DNA of 22,768 bases, taken from assembly GCA_903932695.1 (NCBI GenBank), contig CAIZGZ010000129.1, positions 1 through 22,768 on the forward strand. Direction: 5' to 3'. Below the pieces are notes generated by a model that was not told the DNA's origin, made no database searches, and saw only the letters and a list, made by a program, of their open reading frames with translations. This document shows positions 15,621 to 22,768 of this stretch, one piece after another. Made by a program: the position numbers and the translations under genes. The DNA is from an uncultured Actinomycetes bacterium. Its GTDB lineage: Bacteria > Actinomycetota > Actinomycetes > Nanopelagicales > Nanopelagicaceae. Numbering within the stretch: position 1 is the first letter of the stretch; every line of letters begins with the position of its first letter.

Positions 15621-15637
15621 AATCCTCCCGTAGGATT
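15621..15637 (+). promoter_or_regulatory. Possible rpsB promoter region (TAGGAT box within a 6-bp inverted repeat)
   Basis: TAGGAT at 15631-15636 resembles an actinobacterial -10 box and would place a start near 15643, just before the first leader hairpin. The same bases belong to an inverted repeat, AATCCT (15621-15626) and AGGATT (15632-15637). No convincing -35 box was found, only a T-run at 15609-15613, so the call is weak. Confidence 0.35.
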
Positions 15638-15645
15638 ACCCCCAG

Positions 15646-15836
15646 CAGGTCTCCTGGGAAACCAGGTTCCTGACTTCACGCATCTGACTCAAAGAGGTCA
15701 GACCTTCGGGTCGACCACAACGAGTAACCAATTCGGTCTTGCGAAGCTCGAAAGAGCAGAAGCGAGTCGGTGTTCGGATGCTAGGGAGCTGACAAATTGT
15801 CAGTTCGACAACCGAGTGCGCGCGAGCATGCGCGCA
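15646..15836 (+). ncRNA. Structured 5' leader of rpsB (five predicted hairpins)
   Basis: Between xerC and rpsB the + strand folds by eye into a series of hairpins. The first has CAGG (15646-15649) with CCTG (15669-15672) and CCTGG with CCAGG closing a GAAA loop at 15658-15661. The second has GGTC and GACC (15696-15704) with GGTC and GACC (15709-15716), one bulged A and a UUCG loop. The third has CTTGC (15738-15742) with GCGAG (15762-15766) and GCTC with GAGC closing GAAA at 15750-15753, around a purine internal loop. The fourth is CTGACAA-A-TTGTCAG (15789-15803). The fifth pairs TGCGCGC (15817-15823) with GCGCGCA (15830-15836), just before the ribosome binding site. GNRA and UUCG loops occur in this orientation only, which supports + strand RNA. 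Autogenous control by S2 is known for rpsB-tsf in other bacteria; here it is inference. Confidence 0.5.
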
Positions 15837-15854
15837 ATAAAGGAGATTGCCACC

Positions 15855-16694
15855 ATGGCAGTTGTAACAATGCGAGAACTCCTCGATAGCGGCGTCCACT
15901 TCGGACATCAGACCCGTCGTTGGAACCCAAAGATGAAGCGCTTTATTTTTGCAGAGCGCAACGGCATCTACATCATCGACATTCAACAGTCACTTGGTCT
16001 CATCGACCAGGCGTACGACTTCATCAAGGACACAGTCGCCAAGGGCGGACACATCCTTTTCGTTGGTACCAAGAAGCAGGCGCATCAGCCAATCATCGAG
16101 CAAGCTGCTCGCGTTGGAATGCCTTACGTCACTGAGCGTTGGCTCGGCGGCATGCTCACCAACTTCCCAACTGTCTACAAGCGTATTCAGCGCCTCAAGG
16201 AGCTTGAACTCCTCGAGCAGAAGAACGATCAAGTTCTCACAAAGAAGGAACTCCTTGTTCTTCGTCGCGAGCGCGAGAAGCTCACAAAGAACCTTGAAGG
16301 TATCCGCAACATGACCAAGTTGCCTAGCGCAATCTGGGTTGTCGACACAAAGAAGGAACATCTTGCAGTGCAAGAAGCACACAAGCTTGGTATTCCAGTT
16401 GTTGCTATCTTGGATACAAACTGCGATCCAGATGAGGTCGATTACAAGATTCCTGGTAACGACGATGCAATCCGTTCAATCGGACTTTTGACTCGCGTGA
16501 TCGCTGACGCTGCTGTTGCTGGTCTAGCTGCTCGTTCAGCCGCTGCCGCTGCAGTTGCTGATAAGGCTGCCTCAGCTGCTGCTGCCGCAGTTGCTGATGT
16601 CGAGAAGGAACTTCTTGGCGATGCTGCTACTCCTGCCCCAGCTGTTGATGCAGCTGCTGCCGCAGAGGTCGCAACAGAAGTTTCAGCTAACTAG
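15855..16694 (+). CDS. rpsB: 30S ribosomal protein S2
   Basis: Essential small-subunit protein bound late in 30S assembly. The product is 279 residues. The N-terminus MAVVTMRELLDSGVHFGHQ and the segment RWNPKMKRFIFAERNGIYIID are diagnostic. The frame is open further upstream, but ATG 15855, preceded by AAAGGAG about 10 bp away, gives the same N-terminus as other actinobacterial S2 proteins. The last roughly 55 residues form an alanine-rich, low-complexity tail (alanines with Val, Asp, Glu, Pro) beyond the conserved core, a kind of extension seen in actinobacterial S2. It is followed by tsf, as in most bacteria. Confidence 0.97.
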   Translation: MAVVTMRELLDSGVHFGHQTRRWNPKMKRFIFAERNGIYIIDIQQSLGLIDQAYDFIKDTVAKGGHILFVGTKKQAHQPIIEQAARVGMPYVTERWLGGMLTNFPTVYKRIQRLKELELLEQKNDQVLTKKELLVLRREREKLTKNLEGIRNMTKLPSAIWVVDTKKEHLAVQEAHKLGIPVVAILDTNCDPDEVDYKIPGNDDAIRSIGLLTRVIADAAVAGLAARSAAAAAVADKAASAAAAAVADVEKELLGDAATPAPAVDAAAAAEVATEVSAN

Positions 16695-16737
16695 TTTTCA
16701 AACTTTTCGATTTCATACCTATTAGGAGAGATATTTC

Positions 16738-17568
16738 ATGGCTAACTACACAGCTGAAGATGTAAAGAAGCTGCGCGAAGCAACTGCTGCGGGCATGCTT
16801 GATTGCAAGAAGGCGCTTGATGAGGCTGACGGTGATTTTCAGAAGGCTGTCGACATCATTCGCGTGAAGGGTCTTAAGGGCGTCACAAAGCGCGAAGGCC
16901 GCACAACATCAAACGGTGTTGTTCTTGCCAAGACCGAGAACAATCTCGGCGTAATGATCGAACTCAACTGTGAGACCGATTTCGTAGCAAAGGGTGAGCG
17001 CTTCGTTGAGCTCGCGAACGAGCTGGTAGATCACCTTGCGGTTGCCAAGAGCGCAAACCTTGAAGAGTTCCTTGCTTCAACGCTTGCATCAGGTCAGACC
17101 GTTCAGGCGCGAATCGATGAAGGTAACGCAACACTCGGCGAGAAGATCGAGCTACGTCGCATTGCAGTTCTCGAGGGCTCACCAGTAGCTCTCTACTTGC
17201 ACCGCACTAGCCCAGATCTACCACCACAAGTTGGCGTCTTGGTTCAGCTCACAGCTGATGCACCAGAAGCTGGCAAGGATGTTGCTCAGCACATCGCAGC
17301 GTTCTCACCACAATATGTAGATCGCGACTCAGTCCCGGCTGAGGCGATCGAAGCAGAGCGTCGCATTGCAGAAGACACAGCTCGTAACGAAGGTAAGCCA
17401 GAAGCTTCGATCTCAAAGATCGTCGAAGGCCGCGTTACTGGCTTCGTCAAGGAGGTAAGCCTTCTTGAGCAGGCATTCGCTAAGGATGCCAAGAAGACTG
17501 TTAAGCAGATCCTCGATGAGGCAAAGACCACCGTGTCTAAGTTCCATCGCTTCCGCGTAGGACAGTAA
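16738..17568 (+). CDS. tsf: Elongation factor Ts
   Basis: Guanine nucleotide exchange factor that regenerates EF-Tu-GTP during translation. The product is 276 residues, in the normal range. The N-terminal UBA-like domain (about 1-50: TAEDVKKLREATAAGMLDCK) is followed by the EF-Tu-contacting TDFV motif (residues 80-83 in NCETDFVAKGERF) and then the dimerisation-type core domains. AGGAGAGA at 16724-16731 precedes the ATG. It lies 43 bp behind rpsB and is probably co-transcribed with it. Confidence 0.97.
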   Translation: MANYTAEDVKKLREATAAGMLDCKKALDEADGDFQKAVDIIRVKGLKGVTKREGRTTSNGVVLAKTENNLGVMIELNCETDFVAKGERFVELANELVDHLAVAKSANLEEFLASTLASGQTVQARIDEGNATLGEKIELRRIAVLEGSPVALYLHRTSPDLPPQVGVLVQLTADAPEAGKDVAQHIAAFSPQYVDRDSVPAEAIEAERRIAEDTARNEGKPEASISKIVEGRVTGFVKEVSLLEQAFAKDAKKTVKQILDEAKTTVSKFHRFRVGQ

Positions 17569-17611
17569 TCTTCTCTCAGTAAATCAACTCAGTACTAGAA
17601 AAGGAGCACTC

Positions 17612-18331
17612 ATGAGCAACCGAAAAGGTTACACACGAGTGCTCCTTAAACTTTCTGGTGAAGTTTTCGGTGGCGCAAAGGGCATCGGAGTAGACCCAGA
17701 AGTTGTACAAGATATTGCCGAACAGATCGCCGAAGTTGTCCGTGGTGGCACCCAAGTAGCGATTGTTGTTGGCGGCGGAAACTACTTCCGTGGTTCAGAG
17801 TTGCAACAGCTTGGCATGGATCGTGCCCGTGCCGATTACATGGGAATGCTCGGCACCGTGATGAACTGCCTCGCTCTCCAAGATTTCCTCGAAAAAGCCG
17901 GAGTACCGACTCGCGTGCAGACCGCAATCACCATGGGTCAGGTCGCAGAGCCATACATCCCACTTCGCGCTATCCGCCATCTCGAAAAGGGACGCGTTGT
18001 TATTTTTGGCGCCGGAGCAGGAATGCCATATTTCACCACCGATACCGTCGCCGCCCAGCGCGCACTCGAAGTTGGTGCCGGAGCATTGCTGCTCGCCAAG
18101 AGTGGCGTCGATGGCGTCTATACCGCTGATCCCAAGAAGGATGCCAGCGCCACTAAATATGATTCGATCAGCTTTGACGAAGTGCTCGCTAAGTCGCTCG
18201 CAGTCGCTGATGCCGCTGCCTTCAGCCTCTGCCGCGAAAATAAGCTCCCAATCGTCGTATTTGATCTGAAAAACAAGGGCAATATCGCTCGCGCTGTGCG
18301 TGGGGAAGCAATTGGTACGCTTGTCTCCTAA
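17612..18331 (+). CDS. pyrH: Uridylate (UMP) kinase
   Basis: Phosphorylates UMP to UDP in pyrimidine nucleotide synthesis; the bacterial hexameric type of the amino acid kinase fold. The product is 239 residues. Visible motifs are KLSGE (residues 13-17), GGGNYFRG (54-61) and GVDGVYTADP in the C-terminal half, which forms the ATP-binding region. AAAAGGAG precedes the ATG. The place between tsf and frr is the standard bacterial order. Confidence 0.97.
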   Translation: MSNRKGYTRVLLKLSGEVFGGAKGIGVDPEVVQDIAEQIAEVVRGGTQVAIVVGGGNYFRGSELQQLGMDRARADYMGMLGTVMNCLALQDFLEKAGVPTRVQTAITMGQVAEPYIPLRAIRHLEKGRVVIFGAGAGMPYFTTDTVAAQRALEVGAGALLLAKSGVDGVYTADPKKDASATKYDSISFDEVLAKSLAVADAAAFSLCRENKLPIVVFDLKNKGNIARAVRGEAIGTLVS

Positions 18332-18357
18332 GTCCAATATTTGGGGGAGCAACGCGC

Positions 18358-18921
18358 ATGTCAGATTTAAATAGCACCTTGGCCGATGCCAACGAAAAGA
18401 TGAGCAAGGCAGTTGAGGTTGCTAAGGATGATTTCGCGGCGATCCGTACCGGACGCGCACACCCAGCGATGTTTCAAAAGATCATGGTCGACTATTACGG
18501 TACCTACACTCCGCTCGGACAACTCGCTACCTTCCAAGTCCCAGAAGCACGCATGGCATTAGTTTCACCATTTGATAAAGGTGCGATCGCTTCCATCGAG
18601 AAGGCGATTCGTGAATCAGATCTTGGTGTCAATCCAGCAAATGACGGTGGCGTCATTCGCGTGAACTTCCCACAATTAACAGAAGAGCGTCGTAAAGATT
18701 TTATTAAAGTTGCTCGCACCAAAGCTGAAGATTCGCGTATCTCAATTCGCAATATTCGTCGCGCAGCGATGGATACCTTCGCCAAGTTGGAGAAAGATGG
18801 CGAAGCGGGTAAGGACGATGTGGCTCGCGCCGAGAAAGAACTCGAGAAGCACACTTCAGATCACGTTGCGAAGATCGACGAACTCCTCAAGCACAAGGAG
18901 TCAGAGCTCCTCGAGGTCTAA
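18358..18921 (+). CDS. frr: Ribosome recycling factor
   Basis: With EF-G, splits the post-termination ribosome. The product is 187 residues, close to the usual 185, with the long helical domain I and compact domain II order. Typical segments are RTGRAHPAMFQKI, the ING-like FDKGAIASIEKAIRESDLG, and EERRKDFIKVARTKAEDSRI followed by IRNIRR. A G-rich stretch (GGGGGAG) upstream acts as ribosome binding site. It lies 26 bp after pyrH and 21 bp before cdsA. Confidence 0.97.
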   Translation: MSDLNSTLADANEKMSKAVEVAKDDFAAIRTGRAHPAMFQKIMVDYYGTYTPLGQLATFQVPEARMALVSPFDKGAIASIEKAIRESDLGVNPANDGGVIRVNFPQLTEERRKDFIKVARTKAEDSRISIRNIRRAAMDTFAKLEKDGEAGKDDVARAEKELEKHTSDHVAKIDELLKHKESELLEV

Positions 18922-18942
18922 CCTCAACGAACTCAGATTCCC

Positions 18943-19791
18943 ATGGATGACCTGCACTCGCTCAACGAAGCGATTAATCAGAAGGCTGGCCGCAAACTCC
19001 TGCCATCGATTCTGGTCTCCATCACAATTTTGGTTCTCGTCTTTGGCTCCCTCAAGATCAGCCCGGTAATTTTTGATCTTCTAGTGAGCATTGCGATGCT
19101 CCTGGGTATCAATGAGATTGTGCGCGCATACAAGGGCGGTGGCATTAACCTGCCAGCGCTTCCGCTCTATGCGGCGGCAGTCGGAATCCTTGGTGCGACG
19201 TGGTACGGAAATATCTCGGGCTTAGCGGTCGCTCTGGCAATCGCAATTCCCAATGTCATGGTCTACCTGCTGCTCCTGTCGCCCCTGGAATTTGTTAAGC
19301 GTTCTACCGCGGCAGTCTTCGCCATCTTTTATATCCCGTTTCTCGCTGGTTTTATCCTGCTCCTTGCTCACGATGGCAACCCGATCGGCAAGATCTTTAC
19401 GCTCGTGGTCGTCGTAAGTTGTAATGACACCTTTGCCTACTTCTCTGGCGTGCTCTTCGGCAAGCATCCACTTGCTCCGCATATCTCGCCTAAGAAGACG
19501 TGGGAGGGGCTTGCAGGTGCGATCATCGCAACCACACTCGGCGCATCACTGGTATTTCACTTTGCACTTCATGATCACTGGTGGCTCGGTGCGCTCATCG
19601 GAATTTTGGGCGTAGTCACTGCAACCTGTGGTGATCTAATCGAGTCCGCTCTTAAGCGCGATCTTCATATTAAGGATATGGGTGCAATTCTGCCGGGCCA
19701 CGGTGGAGTTCTCGATCGCGTTGATTCACTTCTATTCACGGCACCATCGGTGTGGTTCGTCTTCGAACTCATTGCCCACTTCAAGTTATAA
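18943..19791 (+). CDS. cdsA: Phosphatidate cytidylyltransferase (CDP-diacylglycerol synthase)
   Basis: Integral membrane enzyme that makes CDP-diacylglycerol from phosphatidic acid and CTP, the branch point of phospholipid synthesis. The product is 282 residues and largely hydrophobic, with about eight likely membrane segments from residue 22 onward. The CDS signature is complete near the C-terminus: SALKRD at about 235, KD at 244-245, PGHGG at 251-255, then Asp258-Arg259 and Asp261. ATG 18943 lacks an obvious ribosome binding site, and no alternative in-frame start exists between it and the frr region. Translation may depend on coupling to frr. Confidence 0.93.
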   Translation: MDDLHSLNEAINQKAGRKLLPSILVSITILVLVFGSLKISPVIFDLLVSIAMLLGINEIVRAYKGGGINLPALPLYAAAVGILGATWYGNISGLAVALAIAIPNVMVYLLLLSPLEFVKRSTAAVFAIFYIPFLAGFILLLAHDGNPIGKIFTLVVVVSCNDTFAYFSGVLFGKHPLAPHISPKKTWEGLAGAIIATTLGASLVFHFALHDHWWLGALIGILGVVTATCGDLIESALKRDLHIKDMGAILPGHGGVLDRVDSLLFTAPSVWFVFELIAHFKL

Positions 19792-19801
19792 GAGAGCTGA
19801 C

Positions 19802-20938
19802 ATGAGCGAAAATAGCCCCGAATCAACACCAGCAGCACTCAAGTTGGTCTTCGATGAACCAAAGCAGCGAGTCAAACCGCCTAAGCATTTCGCCGATTTA
19901 GATCCGGCTGGCCGCAAGGCCTTGGCGCTCGAACTTGGCATTCCAGCTTTTCGCGCCAATCAGGTAGCCACCCACTTTTTTACTCATCACAACGATGAGA
20001 CCGAGACCTGGAGCGATATCCCGAAAGAGATGCGCTCACTCATGGCCGAAAAGTTCACACCAAAATTAATTACCTTAGTTCGCACCATTGAGTGCGATGG
20101 CGGAACAACCCGTAAAGATCTCTGGCGCTTACATGATGGCGTCTTGGTTGAGAGCGTCTTGATGCGTTACTCCGATCGCACGACTGTCTGCATCTCTTCT
20201 CAAGCTGGTTGCGGCATGAACTGTCCGTTCTGTGCAACAGGTCAAGGTGGGCTTACCCGCAATCTCACCGCTGGTGAGATCACCGCTCAAGTTGTAGCTG
20301 CTGCTCGCATCTGTGATTCTGGTGCGCTACCAGGCGGACCAACACGCCTCTCGAACGTTGTCTTTATGGGAATGGGCGAACCGCTTGCTAATTACAACGC
20401 AGTGATCCGCTCAGTTCGAAATATCACAGCCCCACAGCCAGATGGCCTTGGAATCGGTGCACGTTCTGTCACCGTCTCCACCGTTGGTCTCGTGAATGGC
20501 ATTGAGAAGTTGATGGATGAAGATATTCCCGTAACGCTTGCGGTCTCGCTCCATACTCCAGATGATGAGCTTCGTGATTCGCTCGTTCCGATCAACTCTC
20601 GCTACAAGGTCAAAGAGGTCTTGACTGCTGCGGATAATTACGCGCAGAAGACCGGCCGTCGTTATTCGATCGAGTATGCACTTATCCGCGATATCAACGA
20701 CCAAGCGTGGCGCGCCGATCTTCTCGGTCGCTTGCTGAAAAATCGCAACGCTCACGTCAATCTCATTCCGCTCAACCCAACTCCGGGCTCAAAGTGGACC
20801 GCATCACGACCAAGCGATGAGGCAACATTTGTCGCTACTCTAGAAAGTTATGGCGTTCCGGTGACCGTCCGTGACACTCGTGGTCGCGAGATCGACGGTG
20901 CATGTGGCCAGTTAGCGGCTTCTGAACTTGGCAAGTAA
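19802..20938 (+). CDS. rlmN: Dual-specificity 23S rRNA/tRNA adenine C2-methyltransferase
   Basis: Radical SAM enzyme that methylates C2 of A2503 in 23S rRNA and of A37 in some tRNAs. The product is 378 residues. The [4Fe-4S] ligands are Cys137, Cys141 and Cys144 in CGMNCPFC. The second catalytic cysteine is Cys368, in the C-terminal DGACGQL. Glu117 and the SAM-binding GMGEPLANY segment are also visible. The frame stays open upstream into cdsA, but ATG 19802 lies 10 bp after the cdsA stop with AGAGAG just upstream. RlmN is preferred over Cfr because of chromosomal context and general similarity; resistance activity is not suggested. Confidence 0.95.
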   Translation: MSENSPESTPAALKLVFDEPKQRVKPPKHFADLDPAGRKALALELGIPAFRANQVATHFFTHHNDETETWSDIPKEMRSLMAEKFTPKLITLVRTIECDGGTTRKDLWRLHDGVLVESVLMRYSDRTTVCISSQAGCGMNCPFCATGQGGLTRNLTAGEITAQVVAAARICDSGALPGGPTRLSNVVFMGMGEPLANYNAVIRSVRNITAPQPDGLGIGARSVTVSTVGLVNGIEKLMDEDIPVTLAVSLHTPDDELRDSLVPINSRYKVKEVLTAADNYAQKTGRRYSIEYALIRDINDQAWRADLLGRLLKNRNAHVNLIPLNPTPGSKWTASRPSDEATFVATLESYGVPVTVRDTRGREIDGACGQLAASELGK

Positions 20939-20942
20939 CTCC

Positions 20943-22106
20943 ATGCAATCGATCGTTATCTTGGGATCGACTGGCTCGATTGGCGTCCAGGCCCTAGAAG
21001 TGATCGCGGCAAACCCTGATCGTTTTCGCGTCCTGGCGCTCAGCGCTGGGGGAGCAAATCTTGAATTGCTCATAGAACAAGCGATCGCCTTTGGCGTTGA
21101 AGTTATTGGCGTGAGCAAGAATGGTGAGCGCGCGCGCGAATTAGTTGCTGCTCGGGGCGCATCAATCACCGTCATCGATGGAGCTCACGCGTCAACCGAG
21201 ATCGCAGCGATTACCTGCGACATTGTGCTCAATGGCATCACTGGATCAATCGGATTAGCTCCAACTCTCTCCGCTCTGCAAGCTGGAAATAAATTAGCGT
21301 TAGCAAATAAAGAGTCGCTGGTTGCGGGCGGCGAACTTGTGATGAAGTTGGTTCGCGAGCGAGGTGCCGGCTATCTCCTTCCGGTTGACTCCGAACATAG
21401 CGCTCTCTACCAATGCTTCTTGGCTGGCAAGCGCAGCGAAGTGAAGCGTGCAATATTGACCGCGTCCGGCGGCGCATTTAGGGATCGTGCCGATCTTTCG
21501 GGTGTGACTCTGTCCGAAGCTCTGGCTCACCCAACGTGGTCGATGGGTCCAGTTGTTACGATTAATTCTGCAACCCTGGTCAATAAGGGCCTCGAGATTA
21601 TGGAAGCTCATTACCTCTTTGATCTTCCCTACAACCAGATTGAAGCGGTCATCCATCCGCAATCTGTGGTGCATTCCATGGTCGAGTTCAATGATGGGGC
21701 AACGATCGCGCACGCTAGTCCGCCCAGCATGAAGGGGCCGATCTCGTATGCAATCGGAGCGACCGATCGTGTCGCTAAGGCGACCTCACCTATTGATTGG
21801 AGTGCGCCGCACACCTGGACTTTTGCACCTATCGATCCCAAGAAGTATCCGGCGATCGATCTGGCCAGACATTGCGGAACTCTAGGTGGGGCGCTCCCAG
21901 CAATCTTTAACGCCGCCAATGAGGTTGCGGTCGATGCATTTATCAATGGCCAGATCGCCTTTGTAGATATTGTGACAATTGTTGCCAAGAGCGTAGCCAC
22001 ACTCGAGAGCGCTTCGTCATCTGCGCCACGCGATCTCGCGGATGTCAGTGCCATAGAAGAGGATGCTCGTCGGGTTGCACAGGCGCTCACTGCAGTAACA
22101 AACTAA
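20943..22106 (+). CDS. dxr: 1-deoxy-D-xylulose 5-phosphate reductoisomerase
   Basis: Second enzyme of the MEP isoprenoid pathway, converting DXP to MEP with NADPH and a divalent metal. The product is 387 residues. The NADPH-binding GSTGSIG lies at residues 8-14. LANKESLVAGGEL, the metal/substrate segment DSEHSALYQCF, the flexible-loop region ASGGAFRD...HPTWSMG and NAANEVAV are all present, indicating an intact enzyme. ATG 20943 begins 4 bp after the rlmN stop. An in-frame TTG at 20928 would add five residues but breaks the usual short N-terminus. Confidence 0.96.
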   Translation: MQSIVILGSTGSIGVQALEVIAANPDRFRVLALSAGGANLELLIEQAIAFGVEVIGVSKNGERARELVAARGASITVIDGAHASTEIAAITCDIVLNGITGSIGLAPTLSALQAGNKLALANKESLVAGGELVMKLVRERGAGYLLPVDSEHSALYQCFLAGKRSEVKRAILTASGGAFRDRADLSGVTLSEALAHPTWSMGPVVTINSATLVNKGLEIMEAHYLFDLPYNQIEAVIHPQSVVHSMVEFNDGATIAHASPPSMKGPISYAIGATDRVAKATSPIDWSAPHTWTFAPIDPKKYPAIDLARHCGTLGGALPAIFNAANEVAVDAFINGQIAFVDIVTIVAKSVATLESASSSAPRDLADVSAIEEDARRVAQALTAVTN

Positions 22107-22135
22107 GATTGAACCGCGAAATAAAGGGGTAGAGA

Positions 22136-22768
22136 ATGTCTTCGTTTCTTGGAGTAATGGCCTTTGTCGTTGCGCTTCTTATTTCCGTGATGCTCCACGA
22201 GCTCGGCCACTTCCTTTCAGCCAAGCGCTTTGGCATGAAGGTCACCGAGTTCTTCTTGGGATTTGGAACAAAGCTCTGGTCCTTCACTCGCGGTGAGACC
22301 GAGTTTGGTATCAAGGCGATTCCGGCTGGTGGCTACTGCCGCATTATCGGTATGTCGGTGCATGAAGAGCTCACCCCAGAAGAAGAGCCGCGCGCATTTA
22401 TCGCCGCCTCGACTCCTAAACGGTTAGTCGTCCTCGCTGCGGGTTCACTCACTCACTTCGCCCTCGGCATCGTCCTCATCTTTGTGATCTTCTTTGGTAT
22501 CGGCACCAGTGCCATTACGCCGACCATCGACTCCATCTTGCCGTGCCTCAACACCACCAACGCTCCGTGCACCGCGACATCAGCCCCATCACCGGCAACA
22601 AGCGCTGGCCTGCTGAAGGGCGATCGTGTGATCTCCATAAACGGCCAGAAGGTGACCAACTGGAGTAAAGATGTTCTGACTATCCGTCAATCTGCTGGCA
22701 AGGTGATCACTCTCGTCGTCTCGCGCGCGGGTCAACTCCACACCTTGATCGTGACCCCAGCTCCAGTA
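22136..22768 (+). CDS. rseP: Site-2 membrane metalloprotease RseP/Rip1 family (3' end outside window)
   Basis: Intramembrane zinc protease that cuts membrane-bound regulators such as anti-sigma factors. The first 211 residues are present and the frame is open to the window edge. Membrane segment 1 (about 5-20) runs into the zinc motif HELGH (residues 21-25). PAGGY (63-67) is the conserved membrane-reentrant region. A second membrane segment spans about 97-123. A PDZ domain begins at about 150 (AGLLKGDRVISINGQKV). Two cysteines (137 and 145) lie in the outer loop before the PDZ domain and could form a disulfide. The second zinc-ligand motif would lie beyond the window. GGGG at 22126-22129 is 6 bp before the ATG. 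The place after dxr is usual in actinobacteria. The actinobacterial member is often called Rip1. Confidence 0.92.
   Translation, partial: MSSFLGVMAFVVALLISVMLHELGHFLSAKRFGMKVTEFFLGFGTKLWSFTRGETEFGIKAIPAGGYCRIIGMSVHEELTPEEEPRAFIAASTPKRLVVLAAGSLTHFALGIVLIFVIFFGIGTSAITPTIDSILPCLNTTNAPCTATSAPSPATSAGLLKGDRVISINGQKVTNWSKDVLTIRQSAGKVITLVVSRAGQLHTLIVTPAPV

Noticed and set aside
15585..15854. tRNA or other known small RNA gene in the xerC-rpsB gap
   Set aside because: No acceptor stem/T-loop arrangement or CCA end was found; the structure fits an rpsB leader better.
17795..18352. 185-codon open frame on the - strand across pyrH
   Set aside because: Lies opposite a clear UMP kinase and has no family motifs; it is a by-product of codon bias in pyrH.
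19802..20938. Cfr-type antibiotic-resistance methyltransferase
   Set aside because: Conserved chromosomal setting between cdsA and dxr and overall RlmN-like sequence; nothing points to an acquired resistance gene.

Overview
The window is a densely packed stretch of a bacterial chromosome. All genes lie on the + strand and almost all are housekeeping or amino-acid biosynthesis genes. The block xerC, rpsB, tsf, pyrH, frr, cdsA, rlmN, dxr, rseP and the linked ilvB-ilvN-ilvC-serA-leuB-ilvE-cimA cluster are gene orders familiar from Actinobacteria. Base composition looks close to half G+C (judged by eye), genes abut or overlap by a few bases, and gaps are rare. This fits a small-genome, moderate-GC actinobacterium such as a freshwater planktonic lineage. 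The exact lineage is inference.

Layout. (1) 1-727: the 3' part of proB (glutamate 5-kinase). (2) 746-4049: gatC-gatA-gatB, the three subunits of the tRNA-dependent amidotransferase, followed 17 bp later by ilvD (4067-5761). (3) 5762-6033: a regulatory gap holding a good promoter, a 12-codon leader peptide with a Val-Val-Ile run, a tetraloop hairpin and a strong terminator-like hairpin, which together look like a branched-chain amino acid attenuator. (4) 6034-14659: ilvB-ilvN-ilvC-serA-leuB-ilvE-cimA, with overlaps or short spacers throughout, probably one transcript. It covers acetolactate synthase, ketol-acid reductoisomerase, isopropylmalate/methylmalate dehydrogenase, the aminotransferase and a citramalate-type synthase, plus the first step of serine synthesis. 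With ilvD upstream, the Ile/Val pathway is nearly complete. (5) 14685-15584: a XerC/D-type tyrosine recombinase. (6) 15585-15854: a gap with a possible promoter and five hairpins, several capped by GNRA or UUCG tetraloops, forming the probable 5' leader of rpsB. (7) 15855-22768: rpsB, tsf, pyrH, frr, cdsA, rlmN, dxr and the start of rseP, covering translation, nucleotide, phospholipid, rRNA modification, isoprenoid and membrane-proteolysis functions. The last gene runs off the window.

No mobile element, CRISPR array, tRNA, rRNA or phage gene was seen. No new multi-gene system was found. The points most worth a second look are the two structured leaders, before ilvB and before rpsB.
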